A DNA stretch of 64,000 bases from Calliphora vicina (Eukaryota; Arthropoda; Insecta; Diptera; Calliphoridae), in NCBI RefSeq assembly GCF_958450345.1, contig NC_088781.1, positions 47,975,357-48,039,356 of the forward strand, written 5' to 3'. Within the stretch, counting starts at the first letter, position 1; each line of letters starts with the position of its first letter. Position numbers and translations under genes: made by a program. This document shows positions 10,601 through 19,619 of the stretch, in pieces. Below the pieces are notes generated by a model, which saw only the letters and a list, made by a program, of their open reading frames with translations, was not told the origin of the DNA and searched no databases.

Positions 10601-13600
10601 AAGGCGATCTTGCTGGCCAGTGCAAATCGCCAAAACGGGATATTAGGCGCCCGGGAAATGCATCCTTCAGCATATCGGTTGTGGCACGTGCAGTGTGTGC
10701 TGTTGCACCGTCCTGTTGGAACCACATGTTTTCCAATCCCAATTCATCAAGTTGCGGCAAAAAGAACTCGTTGATCATTGCTCTATAGCGCTCACCATTC
10801 ACAGTAACCGTTTGGCCCGCGACGTCTTCGAAGAAAAAAGGTTCGATGACTCCTCCAGCGAAAACAGCACACCATACAGTGACTTTGAGCGGGCTCTTCG
10901 TGAGTTACACGCGGATTTTTAGTGCTCCAGAAGCGTAAATTTTGGCTAGGCGTTGGACGGTCAGGAAATCTGCGACGAAATTCACGATGTGCCAAAGTCA
11001 CCGACCGATTATTGGTCAAATAAATTGTCAGCAATATTCCGTGTTCTGGAGCAGTGTACAGTGGCTCATTTTCGTTTTTCATCGGTGAAAACTCTGTAAC
11101 TTTTGAACCGATAGAGATATTTTATAAATTTCGGTTCAGCAGTTGTTGCGCAATTTAAGGTTAAATTTGAACTTTTAATTTTTTATAGCATTTAGTATGA
11201 AAATGCAAATTTTTTGTTTTTTGAATCAGCTATACTTATTAAAAAAGTTATCAGCAGATAAAAACAAGTAATACTTCCTTACTTTCGGCCAAGCTCGACT
11301 ATATAATACCCTACACTATAATTTATTTTCGTGAATGATTTTCGGAAGCGGGTCTTATATGGGAGCTATGACTAATTATGGACCTATCGCCATGAAATTA
11401 GGTCGTGTGATTTACATCTATATGAATGTTATTTCTATTGAATTTTATGTTTATACCAAAATTTTTAAGAGATTTATGCTCGTTAAAGTGATTTTTGGAA
11501 GCGGGTCTTATATGGGAGCTATGACTAATAATGGACTGATCATCATAAAATTAGGTGACATTAATTCAGTTTATATAAAACTTATTTGGAGCAAAATTTG
11601 TGTAGATACATATATAAATTAACGATTCACGACCGATAAAGTATAACTTCGGGAGAACATTTGTATGGGTGCTAGGTGAAATAGTGGACCGATTTTCAAT
11701 AGACTTCGTCCTCGGGCCGAGAGAAATGTATGTACCAAATTTTATCGCAATATCTTCAAAATTGCGACTTGTACTTTGCGCCAGTCATATGAACAAATAA
11801 AATAAAAATAGAACAAAAATTTGGGAGTAATTTCATTCAAATGAAAAAAGTGTTCAACAAACAGGTCAACAAGTAGAGGACACTTTGGACTTTCTCCTGG
11901 TTGTAAAATTTGTTTAACCCCTTTTGACCCTAAGCACTTTTACTCCACTGAAATTCAAATTTGGCTAAAATATAGTACCTGAGAAAAAAATAATAACACA
12001 TCAGGTATATAGCTCTTAAAGACTATTATCCTACCAACATAACAAAGGAAAAATCATCCAATTATCTGTAATAGTTAGCAAGTAATGATAATTTACTTCT
12101 GATCAAATTTACAAAAATCACATTTTTATAAAATGACATAAAATATTTGACTTTAACAGCATGCCACGCACACAATTGACAATATTTTTATCTAATTTTT
12201 TGGCTACCTTAGTTTCAATGTGTTTACTATTGAATGGCATTAAAATGTTTGAAATCGGAGTTAACAAAAAGTCGGACTTTTGGCCGATGAAATTGATATA
12301 TGAGCCACCGTGCAGTGTAGCGTAACTTGTTTATTAACGTGTATTTCGCATGTGTTTACTACACAAATGTCAAAACAGAACTGACATTAGGGGCCAATCG
12401 CAAAATTTATAGCATTTTCTGATAGGAGGATTACTTTTGAGTCACCTTGTACATAAGTTTGAATTTCCAACATAATATTGCATTGTCATCTGGTTTATAC
12501 ATGATCTAGAGATTACTAAAATCCTTTTAAATTTTTCGAACGTAACTTCGAATTTAATTTCGAAGTTTTGAACATAATATTGCATTGTCATCAGGTATAT
12601 GATTGCATGAATGCCAAATATCAGTCTATTCGAGGAACGAGAACTGGTTCAAAATTCAATCAAAAATTTTGACCTAAACTAACATATAAACAAATAAACC
12701 AACATACTAACATAAAATAAGAATTAAATAATTTGGGGAAATTAGAAAAACAGGAAAATATAAATTGCCTCATAAGGCTGGTGAAATCATGTTTAAGAAG
12801 AGGCTATGGGTATCTGATTGGAATAGTAGTGGAGTTCTGTAGGGAATAAAGATCTTACATACTAGTAATTTAGCTTTATATCGATAAATAAATGCACAGT
12901 TTGATCATCATAGCTTTCACTATATATATTTAAAAATTCGTGCCTCTTGAAAAAGCAAACTATTGCGATTCTTTTGATGTGATTACTAAAATAATGACCT
13001 TTGCTTAATCCTTCTAGATATCGTTTTATGTAGTTATTATTCGGTGTTACAATTACTAAATTTTCTCTTTGATATCATCCTTGAAATACATATACATATT
13101 TTTTAATCAACTTAAATATTGACAACACAGTTGTGTTGTCAAAGCTTTTATCTTCTTGTTCTAATCTAAATAGTAAACCTTCTTTCTGCCACACCACTCC
13201 CTGTTGTTGGGTTTCTAAAAATAATACAAAACATTTTCAATCTATCATAGCGACAGATTAAATAATACATATTTCAAATTTGTTAAAAGCATTAAGAAAT
13301 TCGTTGTAAATCATGCATTCATCTTCCTGCTACACATTTTTCATATCCGGGTGCGTTTAGTTCAATTTGATTGTTTGTGTTTTTTTTTAAGGTTATTTTT
13401 TAATCTTTCATTTGAATAAAATAAACTCACCGAAACAGTGTCTGTGTGGCACGTGTTCGGCTTTTAACGCAGCGCCGTTGCTGTGGTGGCATCATCAGCA
13501 TCAGACAATCGCCGCCGCCATTTGTTTTCATTTGATTATCGTGCAGTTGCAAGTTGATGACATTAACTTGTTTCTTGGGATCAAAGAATCTGAAGCCAGC

Positions 13601-16600
13601 GGGTTGTAGTTTACACTGACTTGGCGAGAGAATTAATTTATCGGCTACGTGACGGTGTTGGGTAGTACCTGCTTTGAAATGAAATTGAATTTTTTTTTTC
13701 TAAATTTAAAATGTTAAATCAAGATTTTAAAGTTATTTTTTAGAATTTTGGAGCATTATAACCATTTTAATTTAATTTCTTATTGTATTTCAGAAATTTC
13801 TAACTGTATTTCATGTATAACAATAAGAAATTTCTGAAATATAATTAGAAACTGAAATATAATTAGAAACTGCTTTAAATCACAAAATTTTTTATAGAAA
13901 ATTGTGTGGCTGCTTGACAGCTAACAGTTTTCTATAGAAAATTGTGTGGCTGCTTGACAGCTAACAGTTTTCTATAGAAAATTGTGTGGCTGCTTGACAG
14001 CTAACAGTTTTCTATAGAAAATTGTGTGGCTGCTTGACAGCTAACAGTTTTCTATAGAAAATTGTGTGGCTGCTTGACAGCTAACAGTTTTCTATAGAAA
14101 ATTGTGTGGCTGCTTGACAGCTAACAGTTTTCTATAGAAAATTGTGTGGCTGCTTGACAGCTAACAGTTTTCTATAGAAAATTGTGTGGCTGCTTGACAG
14201 CTAACAGTTTTCTATAGAAAATTGTGTGGCTGCTTGACAGCTAACAGTTTTCTATAGAAAATTGTGTGACTGCTTGACAGATAACACGTTTTCTATGGAA
14301 AATTGTCTGGCTGCTTGACAGCTAACTGTTTTCTATAGAAAATTGTCTGGCTGCTTGACAGCTAACAGTTTTCTATAGAAAATTGTGTAACTGCTTGACA
14401 GCTAACAGTTTTCTATAGAAAATTGTGTAACTGCTTGACAGCTAACAGTTTTCTATAGAAAATTGTGTGGCTGCTTGACAGCTAACAGTTTTCTATAGAA
14501 AATTGTGTGGCTGATTTTATTTGACTGCAATTCCAATGACTGCAATTCCAATGACTGCAATTTCTATAGAAAATTGTGTGGCTGCTTGACAGCTAACTGT
14601 TTTCTATAGAAAATTGTGTGGCTGCTTGACATCTAACTGTTTTCTATAGAAAATTGTGTGGCTGCTTGACATCTAACTGTTTTCTATAGAAAATTGTGTG
14701 GCTGATTTTATTTGACTGCAATTCCAATGACTGCAATTCCAATGACTGCAATTCCAATGACTGCAATTTCTATAGAAAATTGTGTGGCTGCTTGACAGCT
14801 AACAGTTTTCTATAGAAAATTGTGTGGCTGCTTGACAGCTAACAGTTTTCTATAGAAAATTGTCTGGCTGCTTGACAGCTAACAGTTTTCTATAGAAAAT
14901 TGTGTGGCTGCTTGACAGCTAACAGTTTTCTATAGAAAATTGTGTGGCTGCTTGACAGCTAACAGTTTTCTATAGAAAATTGTCTGGCTGCTTGACAGCT
15001 AACAGTTTTCTATAGAAAATTTTCTGGCTGCTTGACAGCTAACAGTTTTCTGTAGAAAATTTTCTGGCTGCTTGACAGCTAACAGTTTTCTATAGAAAAT
15101 TATGTGGCTGCTTGACAGCTAACAGTTTTCTATAGAAAATTGTGTGGCTGCTTGACAGCTAACAGTTTTCTATAGAAAATTGTGTGGCTGATTTTATTTG
15201 ACTGCAATTCCAATGATTTCATTAGTCTTTTATTTACTTTAACAGTTTGATTTTAATGCTTACCTCCTGACAATCTTGTTGGCCGATACAAATAATCATT
15301 ATCATCACTATTCATACTGATACCATCCTCAGCATCACCTCCCTTATCGTTAGCTCTACCAGCAGTACATTGCATGTAAGCTGGAGTGGGATGTGGAGTG
15401 GTACGTGAATTTTTCTTATCATCGGGGGGACCATCAACCAACATGCTGTTAAAATTTACACAAATTTTTGCTGATTTTGCTGAAGAGTTTGATGACGATG
15501 TCAACATTTTAGTTTTGGCTGCTTGTCCAATACTGCCACTGCCACTTCCACTTAAAGCTGTTTTATTACTCATTGGTTGTGTAGGGCCATGGGGAGTTGT
15601 TGGATAATTGGCAGTCCTTAATGGTCCATTTCGTTGGGTTCTTAAAGTCATTGTTGTTGTTGATGTTGGTTTATTTGTTATTTTCCTCTATTGGGTAGTT
15701 TTCCTTTTTAAATTAATGTTTTCCGTTAACCTTTATAAGTCAAATGATTTGTTTGATGTTGTAACTATTTTTTGATGTTGTAACATTTGTAGAAGGTTTT
15801 CGATGACCTTAGTTTTGTAAAACGTTTGCTGTTTGTTTTATTTACTTAACGTTATTAGTTTACGAAACCAATATATTGTACAAAAATAAAATATTTAAAT
15901 TTCAATTTGTTTTAATGACATTTTTTCGTTGCTTTCTTTCACATATAAATCGTTAATTTAAAAATATTTTTAACCCTTTTTTAATGTTAATATTTATTTC
16001 TTTATTTTTAGGTTTAGTTGTTATGTCTGCTGCCTATGAGTCGGTTTACAAATCGATTTTAATCAGTAAAATCCCAGCTATGTGGGCTTCCAAATCTTAT
16101 CCCAGTTTAAAGCCTTTAGGTGCTTACATCACTGATTTCCTGCGCCGTTTAGCATTTTTACAGGTAACTAAATATTGTTTTTTTCGATTATAAAGTTACA
16201 CAGGATATTTATTTCCTTTTGTTGCTGGTAGCTAGGCAACATTTTATTTAGAAAGTGGTTTAGAATTGGTAGTATAATGTGTTTAATATCTATGGGTACA
16301 TGACCTTTCTTATAAAGGTAAATATTAAGGTAATCATGTAATTTTAATCAAAAGGAAGAATAAAGTTACATGAAAAGGAAATAAACACATTTGGGTTAGT
16401 TGTTAATATTAAAAGGATAATACACTGAAAGAAAAATAAAAAATAAATCTTTCCCTTTCTTCTCCTTAGAAATGGTACGAAGAAGGTCCGCCCACCACCT
16501 ACTGGCTATCGGGATTTTTCTTTACTCAAGCCTTTCTGACAGGTGCCCAGCAAAATTTTGCCCGCAAATATGTCATACCCATCGATTTACTGGTTTTCGA

Positions 16601-16976
16601 TTATGAAGTCTTACGCATTGAAGAGGATCAAATGGCCAATATAACTGCTCCCGAAGATGGTGTTTATGTGTATGGTATATTTTTAGAGGGTGCCCGATGG
16701 GATCGTATTGAAAACTATTTAGCCGAATCTCAACCTCGTGAACTATTCGATCGTATGCCTTTAATATGGATGAAACCTGTAAAGAAGTCCGATCTTAAAG
16801 CCAGACATATTTATGTCTGTCCTCTCTACAAAACATCAGAAAGGAGGGGAGTGCTCTCAACCACGGGTCATAGTACAAATTTTGTAGTGGGCATGCTACT
16901 GGAATGTAATCCCAAGACTGACAGCTCTCACTGGATTATAAGAGGCACTGCTTTGCTGTGCCAGTTGAGTTTTTAA
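4407..16976 (+). CDS. Axonemal dynein heavy chain, C-terminal part (DNAH3/7/12-like), three exons
   Basis: This is the C-terminal portion of an inner-arm axonemal dynein heavy chain, the ATP-driven motor of cilia and sperm tails. Exons 4407-4665, 16012-16163 and 16470-16976 join in phase. Family hallmarks visible in order are YPTSYHQSMNTVLVQEM, the junction AIKG/LVVMS across the long intron, PAMWASKSYPSLKPLG, WLSGFFFTQAFLTGAQQ, FLEGARWDR, YVCPLYKTSERRGVLSTTGH and the terminus ALLCQLSF. The AAA motor and microtubule stalk must be encoded left of the window. The start at 4407 is set by a candidate acceptor (cccacaag) and is the least certain boundary. An AATAAA follows the stop at 17086. Closest to the DNAH3/7/12 group; I do not assign one Drosophila Dhc name. 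Confidence 0.95.
4714..4719 (-). terminator. Polyadenylation signal AATAAA of CFAP91
   Basis: AATAAA on the minus strand 68 bp after the CFAP91 stop codon. Position and orientation fit; no transcript evidence is available. Confidence 0.5.
4787..6721 (-). CDS. CFAP91: CFAP91 exon 4 (last coding exon)
   Basis: The 64-bp intron before it ends taataaaatttcag. The exon opens TLRETSRIQKY, contains predicted coiled coil, then a cysteine cluster (CSSDCECTEFCCCSRAH, about residues 778-794), and a tail rich in Glu/Asp with runs EEEE and DDDDD. Stop TAG at 4787-4789. An AATAAA on the minus strand at 4719-4714 is a likely cleavage signal, only about 50 bp from the dynein splice donor. Confidence 0.95.
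   Translation of the reverse strand, partial: TLRETSRIQKYTPLCLKAKEPSKTEEKPGQNLQIHLPEEVISKVNTLSSRSSTSAASSILRDSQSSLKESEQEDFMEELRQQKQTERLHMEMLQNEMRNEELETLINSYEGNTIGWLMRFLTEEMSRLKEQRKLHFFTMMAKRERWHREAAEAGLRQKENCMREEYEKLYEECDQTNKEVTDKFLESILDTDIHDYADQKAEQHVVNMARELDKEIAGWLKSFNEVQNPFNYHTLRHALKDIVMPDIEKILYRLERDDCIDYIINDLLFGKVYRALESYDVSFGIANDFVDRIIDNDLYLNSADCSSDCECTEFCCCSRAHQEASAIIRKVIRYAVPGRRWRTAEERVAFENVRDLLDDVFDQVIPRSSIISVDMPKPPEFHDQLAHTDLVCSENDMIIKDNSDEKISLECYDEVKVRRLGSMSGSAVADITKCLKSGEKLLLVDPDKLSDDRSLLHMDEYVKPEPQIQPRKVHITPSTHDIKNIWTFDKTPIFAQTSSEEFLERMQLEEEEVSPEEVIPTPEHKSSSSYEIFEEQSESEEEKEQIEEEEFEEGEQAIVFKESDDINLEPPAVRFIEKPEEKIIEVAPIQEEEDDDDDAEGVMEVLFSYDPTVKYSVPVPSNYDMMTTQETTEYKQNGSSSEEN
4787..15651 (-). 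CDS. CFAP91: Cilia- and flagella-associated protein 91 (CFAP91/MAATS1), four exons, nested in dynein intron
   Basis: CFAP91 is a component of the calmodulin- and spoke-associated complex at the base of the radial spokes of motile axonemes. Exons on the minus strand are 15651-15264, 13668-13431, 7578-6786 and 6721-4787. Phases 1, 2 and 0 match at the three junctions and the sum is 3354 nt (1117 codons before the stop). Recognisable blocks are TQTLFRESSAQTLPY (across exons 2 and 3, matching the family's GTQT..DVQTDPY region), PPGLYEVEVLERARKRW (about residues 246-262), a long charged coiled-coil region, WLMRFLTEEMSRLKEQRKLH (about 589-608), and a C-terminal Glu-rich tail. Human CFAP91 is about 767 residues; the excess here is the Ser/Thr/Pro-rich N terminus and the acidic tail. 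The whole coding region lies antisense in one intron of the dynein gene. Confidence 0.9.
6786..7578 (-). CDS. CFAP91: CFAP91 exon 3
   Basis: Acceptor ttctctttctttaacag ends at 7579; donor AGG/GTTAGT begins at 6785. It encodes the most conserved CFAP91 region: GPPGLYEVEVLERARKRW followed by a charged helical segment rich in Arg, Lys and Glu, and then FYAPKMRYGVNPSRRHF. The first base completes a codon begun in exon 2. Confidence 0.95.
7760..7875. repeat. Trinucleotide (ATC/GAT) simple repeats
   Basis: Imperfect runs of atc/gat and atgatgatg in CFAP91 intron 2. A short open segment on the minus strand (7799-7705, acidic, phase 1 acceptor) lies in this stretch and may be chance. Confidence 0.6.
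8615..9522 (+). mobile_element. Rosa-type (DD41D) mariner, 3' end truncated
   Basis: The 5' end is CAAGGTGGCGCAAAAGTAAT after a TA, matching the 3' terminal repeat of the copy ending at 30191. The right terminus is missing: the sequence changes to host DINE at about 9522 after 'cagccaaaaaac'. Confidence 0.85.
8737..9441 (+). pseudogene. Mariner transposase, DD41D (rosa-like), internally deleted
   Basis: The frame is open for 234 codons and keeps all three catalytic acids: SDEAHFHLSG, WFQQDGATAHTAR and LTAPDFFLWG. Between the second and third Asp I count 41 residues, which defines the DD41D (rosa) group rather than DD34D mariner. The N-terminal DNA-binding region is mostly missing: after LTIYLTNK the frame jumps to the catalytic domain, and the related copy at 29499 retains a segment that is lost here. 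A full transposase is about 340 residues. Confidence 0.88.
9765..10195 (-). mobile_element. DD34D mariner fragment
   Basis: The left end 'ctatgacttaaaatgcgag' is the same terminus seen at 17398, 36590 and 62075. Inside is reverse-complement coding sequence for the C-terminal transposase, including the stretch around ggtgggtgaggcaaaacttc. Many stops and deletions. Confidence 0.75.
10240..10460 (+). repeat. Irregular array of GAAATAAYTCCCAA motifs
   Basis: About ten variants of the 14-mer occur within 220 bp at irregular spacing, separated by short AT-rich stretches. One reverse-complement copy lies at about 11818-11838. I do not recognise the family. Confidence 0.7.
10602..11058 (-). pseudogene. 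Rosa-type mariner transposase fragment
   Basis: Minus-strand coding remnants carry NGERYRAMINEFFLPQLDE and WFQQDGATAHTAR, close to the 8737 copy. There is a frameshift between the N-terminal and catalytic segments and the third Asp region is missing because the copy is cut at about 10602. Confidence 0.82.
11059..12310. mobile_element. Inverted-repeat DNA element inserted in mariner, 8-bp duplication
   Basis: The termini CAGTGGCTCATTTTCG... (11059) and the reverse complement of ...ATGAGCCACCG (12310) match over about 27 bp and share the inner block TTTCATCGG. The mariner sequence GCAGTGTA occurs on both sides (11051-11058; 12312-12319, one extra T at the right junction), an 8-bp target duplication as made by hAT- or P-type elements. 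No transposase is present. A family A DINE copy lies inside. Confidence 0.75.
11256..11780 (-). mobile_element. DINE-1/HINE-like element, family A, 5' truncated
   Basis: Begins with the 3' end (aaacaagtaa, degenerate hairpin tttcggccaagctcgacta, taccctacacta) and continues through both 'ggagctatgactaat' modules to gacttgtactttgcgcc, where it stops before the GTCY stretch. Confidence 0.8.
12452..13430. other. CFAP91 intron 2, no further feature seen
   Basis: AT-rich intron sequence. Two copies of 'aacataatattgcattgtcatc' (12470 and 12568) form a short direct repeat about 98 bp apart. Otherwise nothing recognised. Confidence 0.5.
13431..13668 (-). CDS. CFAP91: CFAP91 exon 2
   Basis: This exon is GC-richer than its surroundings. 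Acceptor caaagcag ends at 13669; donor CG/GTGAGT starts at 13430. Entering in phase 1 from exon 1 it is open throughout and leaves in phase 2, exactly as required by exon 3. It contains GFRFFDPKKQVNVINLQL and ends RTRATQTLF, which corresponds to the conserved TQT motif of CFAP91. An internal ATG at 13531 is in frame and could serve as an alternative start if exon 1 is not used. Confidence 0.85.
13886..15215. repeat. 40-bp minisatellite with palindromic core TTTTCTATAGAAAA
   Basis: About thirty tandem copies of a 40-bp unit, consisting of the perfect 14-bp palindrome TTTTCTATAGAAAA and a 26-bp linker (TTGTGTGGCTGCTTGACAGCTAACAG in two parts). At about 14510, 14700 and 15190 the array is interrupted by a second short repeat (ACTGCAATTCCAATG, 2-4 copies). 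The array occupies most of CFAP91 intron 1 and the central units are nearly identical, suggesting recent expansion. Confidence 0.95.
15264..15651 (-). CDS. CFAP91: CFAP91 exon 1 (putative N terminus)
   Basis: The ATG at 15651 is preceded by caacaacaaca, a typical fly start context. The exon encodes a low-complexity Ser/Gly/Thr/Pro N terminus ending NDYLYRPTRLSG, then donor AG/GTAAGC at 15263-15258, phase 1. The N terminus has no clear family similarity, so membership rests on strand, phase and splice signals. An alternative target exon with phase 1 (7799-7705, ending in a stop) also exists but is weaker. Confidence 0.75.
15652..16011. promoter_or_regulatory. Presumed CFAP91 promoter within the dynein intron
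   Basis: The 360 bp between the CFAP91 start codon and the next dynein exon must hold the CFAP91 5' leader and promoter if the gene model is right. I see no clear TATA box; a direct repeat of 'ttgatgttgtaac' occurs near 15757 and 15773. Confidence 0.35.
16012..16163 (+). CDS. Dynein heavy chain exon (penultimate)
   Basis: Acceptor tttatttttag at 16001-16011, donor CAG/GTAACT at 16164. It encodes LVVMSAAYESVYKS through FLRRLAFLQ, directly continuing the previous exon. No missing residues are seen at the junction, so nothing of this gene is encoded inside the 11.3 kb intron. Confidence 0.93.
16470..16976 (+). CDS. Dynein heavy chain terminal exon
   Basis: Acceptor ttcttctccttag ends at 16469; the exon opens with KWYEEGPP and runs to TAA at 16974-16976. 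The encoded segment is the dynein heavy chain C-terminal domain with the near-invariant STTGHSTN motif. The intron before it is only 306 bp. Confidence 0.95.
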   Translation, partial: KWYEEGPPTTYWLSGFFFTQAFLTGAQQNFARKYVIPIDLLVFDYEVLRIEEDQMANITAPEDGVYVYGIFLEGARWDRIENYLAESQPRELFDRMPLIWMKPVKKSDLKARHIYVCPLYKTSERRGVLSTTGHSTNFVVGMLLECNPKTDSSHWIIRGTALLCQLSF

Positions 16977-17085
16977 TTGCTATTTTTATTATATTATATA
17001 CTTATGTATGTTTTATTTAGTTTAACAATATATTTCTTTTTTTTAAATTTCCCCCAAATTATTTTGTTAATTAAATATTTCTGAA

Positions 17086-17091
17086 AATAAA
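17086..17091 (+). terminator. Polyadenylation signal AATAAA of the dynein gene
   Basis: First clear AATAAA on the plus strand after the dynein stop (109 bp downstream). Confidence 0.55.
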
Positions 17092-17397
17092 ATTTTCTCT
17101 TTAAATGTTTTGTGTTGCTTGGTGTTGTTCAGTCAGTTTCTTTGTAAAACTGATGCATGTATTTTGTTTGTATTTTTGGAACTAAAAAAAAAACTTTTTA
17201 ATATCTGCACATTTGTTCTGTTACTGAGAATTTATGAACCCAACCATCAAACATTTCTGTTTACATACAACTATTTCAATATTTGCATGCAATTAATTTT
17301 TGGAAAAGTTTTCTTTTGAACTCGATAAGAGCTCGAAAGTAAATTAGAATAAGCAGGAGTTGATTTACTGATGCCCTACCTTTATATACCTTTATAT

Positions 17398-17745
17398 GTG
17401 TATAACTTAAAAATGCCGGATGTTTTTTTTAAATTTTTAGCTTTTATTTTAAAAACACTTGTCAATGTATTGACCATCTTTCTGGCAACATATGGATTCT
17501 GAGTCAAAAGAACTGTTCACTGTTTTGAGGCCAAGAACGAATCAAGTCAACTTCGGATACTCTGTTTCAAAGTGAAAGGCATCACAGAGAGAGCCTTCTG
17601 CATTGATCGAAACAAATATTAGTTGGACGGGGCAAGGTCTGCACTATAAGACGAGTAAGGCAAAACTTCCCAAGCACATTCTAAATATTTTTTAACAGAC
17701 CATGTGGCCTAGAGTTGTCATGATGGAATGTAACGGTTTCATGTC
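17398..17745 (-). mobile_element. DD34D mariner fragment
   Basis: Starts with terminus 'tataacttaaaaatgccgg'; contains reverse-complement transposase C-terminal remnants (ctttctggcaacatatgg, gaacgaatcaagtcaac). Truncated where non-LTR sequence begins. Confidence 0.75.
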
Positions 17746-18180
17746 TGGCCTCCTTCCCATTACCGCTCCTTAACGGTGTGGAACTTAAGCTATCGGATAG
17801 TGTGAAGTACCTAGGTATCATTCTAGACTCCAAGCTATCCTGGAGCCCGAATATCTAAGCGAGAGCGTCCAAGGCGGCTATCGCTATTTATGCCTGTAGA
17901 AGGGCCATTGGGAAGACCTGAGGAATAAACTCTTGGAATGCGAAATGGTTATTTGACATGGTGATAAAGCCCACACTAATGTATTGAACACTAGTATGGT
18001 GGAAGGCTCTAAGTAAATCCACCTACTGCAGTATGATTGAGAGAATCCTGCGAATCTCTGCACTAATGATTACAATTGGCCCTAAATTCGGCGGTTAGAA
18101 TAAGTACTATAGATGTACCGGCCATGCGTTTATTCTGGGATGTATATCTTATCTCCTTGTGAACATTGACTACTGCACTC

Positions 18181-19319
18181 CCCTAACCTTTATTGACAGA
18201 CGCTTCAACTTTTTACAACTAAAAAATCATGGAATACTTTTTTTAAAAATATGACAAAAAATGTTTTTTTTTAGTTTTTGCAAAGATACAAATATTTTAG
18301 TTTGAAATAAAATTTTTATTTATGAATATTTTTTTAAAAAATTTTACAGTAATATAGATTTTTCGATTTAAAATGAAAAACTGAACACCAATTTTTAAAT
18401 TTGTAATCAGGAATCCCGCAATTCCCAAAAAAGTGTTGAAAAATCCCAAAACTGGGATTTTTTAGTTTTAAGGCTATAATATCCATACCAGGGGCGGGGT
18501 TATCGGAACCCTTTACAAAATAATTAAGAACATATTGGGCCATGTAAAATGGGTTACTATATTTTGATATCGCCTATGCTATTTGAGAATTTTTGCACTA
18601 AAGTTGAATTTTACATAAAAAATAGGCGTTCTTTGAATGGACCTGGTCCCCTCAGTATTACAAATTTTCAATGTTTTTTTAATTTAAAACATTCGATGTA
18701 AAGTTAGCTTTTTAAAAAGTACAAATTCTTTATACATCCTTTAAGAAAATTTTTAGATAACTTAAAAAGAATAATAGTACTTTTTTCCAAAAAAATAGCG
18801 AAAAATCGCCTTTTTAAAATTTTTAAAATTCAAATGCATGTAACTTTGGACTCAGTCATGATTTTTAAACAATTCTTTCTATATTTCATACATAAATTTA
18901 TTGTTAGTCCAACATGGAGAAAATGGAGAAAATCGGGAAATATTTGGATCCGCTGTTATCAAAAAACTGGAGTAGGATGGGTAAAAATGATGAAAATTTA
19001 ATTTTCAAATGCGAATATCTCCTAAGTTATATGAGATAATTGATAGCTTTGTAGTGCTCGACGAGGAGATTCTATATATGTGATCGTTTTGAAATCGGAA
19101 CACAGCCGAAGAAATAGGATCGTTTTAAAAATTGAACATACCCGATGTGTCCTACTTTGGGGAACCCAGGCCGCACCCCCGGTGGGCCCGTGCAGTCAAA
19201 ATTCAAAACTTAAACTCGGCAACACTTCGTCTGTGCGCAAGTCAAATTTCATTCAAATCGGACTAAGAGTTTAGAAGTTAGAGATTTATTTCCATCTTTT
19301 TTTTTCTCATACCACTGTG
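18181..19319. repeat. Composite repeat (family E) ending in a Transib-like terminus
   Basis: The left part shares 'ccgcaattcccaaaaaagtg' and 'ataccaggggcggggttatc' with copies near 31920 and 39160; the middle matches 23540-23870 in reverse complement. The right end (ttctcataccactgtg) is the same as the terminus of the 486-bp element at 50323-50808. The left end is not defined. Confidence 0.6.
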
Positions 19320-19619
19320 TGTCGTGTAATTCAAGCTGAGATTTCAGTCATCAAAAGGGCGGAATACTGGATGAAGTACTATAGGTTATTTGGTGTGAAT
19401 ATCCGAATTTGTACTGACAGTAAGCCAGCTATCAAATACCTCTCTGTTGTCTATTTGACATCCAGATTGATATATGAATGCCGGGTATCTCTTAACGAGA
19501 TGACGAGACATTCTAACCTTGAGTTATTCTGGGTGCTGGGTCACTGTAGTGTACTTTCCAATGCTATTGCGGATGAATTGGCCAAAAAAACACTCACGTC
19601 TGCAAGTCGACGAGATTGA
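19317..19619 (+). pseudogene. RNase H domain of a non-LTR retrotransposon
   Basis: RNase H acids are visible in QAEIS (Glu), CTDSKPA (Asp) and IADELAKK (Asp). The first Asp of the D-E-D-D set is missing because the domain is cut upstream by an inserted repeat that ends CCACTGTG at about 19319. Downstream the frame is interrupted by stops. Confidence 0.8.

Larger units (their letters stand above)
10602..12449 (-). mobile_element. Rosa-type mariner (minus strand), split by a 1.25 kb element
   Basis: The 5' terminus (CAAGGTGACTCAAAAGTAAT on the minus strand) ends at 12449 with TA at 12450-12451, followed by 5' leader down to 12311. The transposase part resumes at 11058 and runs to 10602, where the copy is cut. 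The two halves meet at the ninth codon of the transposase, where a foreign inverted-repeat element is inserted. Confidence 0.82.

Noticed and set aside
13412..13609. Plus-strand open frame of 65 codons
   Set aside because: It is antisense to CFAP91 exon 2, which has phase, splice sites and a conserved motif.
13886..15215. CRISPR-like array (regular repeat)
   Set aside because: Both core and linker are repeated with no unique spacers, and the DNA is from an animal; it is a minisatellite.
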